From NCBI RefSeq assembly GCF_024128855.1, contig NZ_JAMYDV010000003.1, positions 1 through 64,000 of the forward strand: a stretch of 64,000 bases of DNA, written 5' to 3'. The notes below the pieces were generated by a model that was not told where the DNA came from, ran no database searches, and saw only the letters and a list, made by a program, of their open reading frames with translations. The translations under genes and the position numbers were made by a program. The stretch's first letter is position 1. The number at the start of each line of letters is the position of its first letter. The stretch is from Rhodovulum tesquicola (lineage in GTDB: Bacteria > Pseudomonadota > Alphaproteobacteria > Rhodobacterales > Rhodobacteraceae). Positions 63,963 through 64,000 of the stretch are shown here, one piece after another.

Positions 63963-64000
63963 ATCCCCTCCAGCACGTCGGGCCGGGTGCGGAGCGCGTC
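63959..64000 (-). CDS. aroK: Shikimate kinase, C-terminal end (partial)
   Basis: Only the last 13 residues and the stop are in the window (DALRTRPDVLEGM). The stop overlaps the aroB GTG start, the arrangement of the conserved aroK-aroB pair. Identification rests on this context and on the resemblance of the tail to AroK proteins; the catalytic part is outside. Confidence 0.55.
   Translation of the reverse strand, partial: DALRTRPDVLEGM

Overview
The window is 64 kb of GC-rich, gene-dense chromosome from an alphaproteobacterium of the Rhodobacterales (roseobacter/Rhodobacter/Paracoccus type). Supporting signs are CtrA next to a SciP-like protein, the rhodobacterial corrinoid/one-carbon operon with a RACo-type activator, a VPLPA-CTERM protein, GTTC-N7-GTTC LexA boxes and the lineage's gene order around pyrH-frr-uppS-cdsA-dxr-rseP-bamA. 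I cannot name a genus. Almost everything is housekeeping chromosome. The only mobile DNA is the end of an IS66-type element at the left edge.

Layout. 1-197: end of an IS66 element. 0.4-9.1 kb: a catabolic operon on the minus strand (amidohydrolase, TRAP transporter DctQ-DctM-DctP, glutamine-synthetase-like ligase, aldehyde dehydrogenase, iron alcohol dehydrogenase) with a divergent RpiR-type regulator. I read it as import and gamma-glutamyl-protected oxidation of an amino alcohol or related amine. 9.1-11.8 kb: rlmE, ppx and a sorted surface protein. 12.2-17.2 kb: the corrinoid/folate operon (PF13769 protein, MTHFR-like protein, methyl-THF:corrinoid methyltransferase, lipoprotein, corrinoid activator). 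17.3-21.4 kb: tRNA-Gly(CCC), a DoxX-like membrane protein, trmFO, gluQ, hisI and a NifU-like scaffold.

21.4-28.4 kb is a DNA-repair and cell-cycle block: a 40-residue membrane microprotein behind a perfect LexA box, recG, ligA, ctrA (also with a perfect LexA box), sciP and mnmA. 28.5-34.8 kb: lpxB, lpxI, lpxA, fabZ, skp and bamA, read as one operon from a strong promoter upstream of bamA. 34.9-40.6 kb: a small membrane protein, rseP, dxr, cdsA, uppS, frr and pyrH. Together these form the envelope-biogenesis supercluster. 40.7-50.5 kb: miaA, an AraC regulator, lpdA, a DUF924 protein, an MFS transporter, queA and a giant AsmA-like protein.

50.7-64 kb: bcp, an M23 endopeptidase overlapping a bactofilin, a TRIC-type channel, prfB, a class A PBP, an AmiC-type amidase, sodB, a small membrane protein, ccmI-ruvX-DUF1289, aroB and the tail of aroK.

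Main points for a second look: the LexA-controlled microprotein at 21495-21617 (a possible functional analogue of Caulobacter SidA), the LexA box in front of ctrA, a sense-oriented motif that recurs just downstream of four stop codons, the gamma-glutamyl-type catabolic operon, and matching arginine-rich C-terminal tails on two proteins of the corrinoid operon. Functions are read from translated sequence and remembered families; no database search was run.
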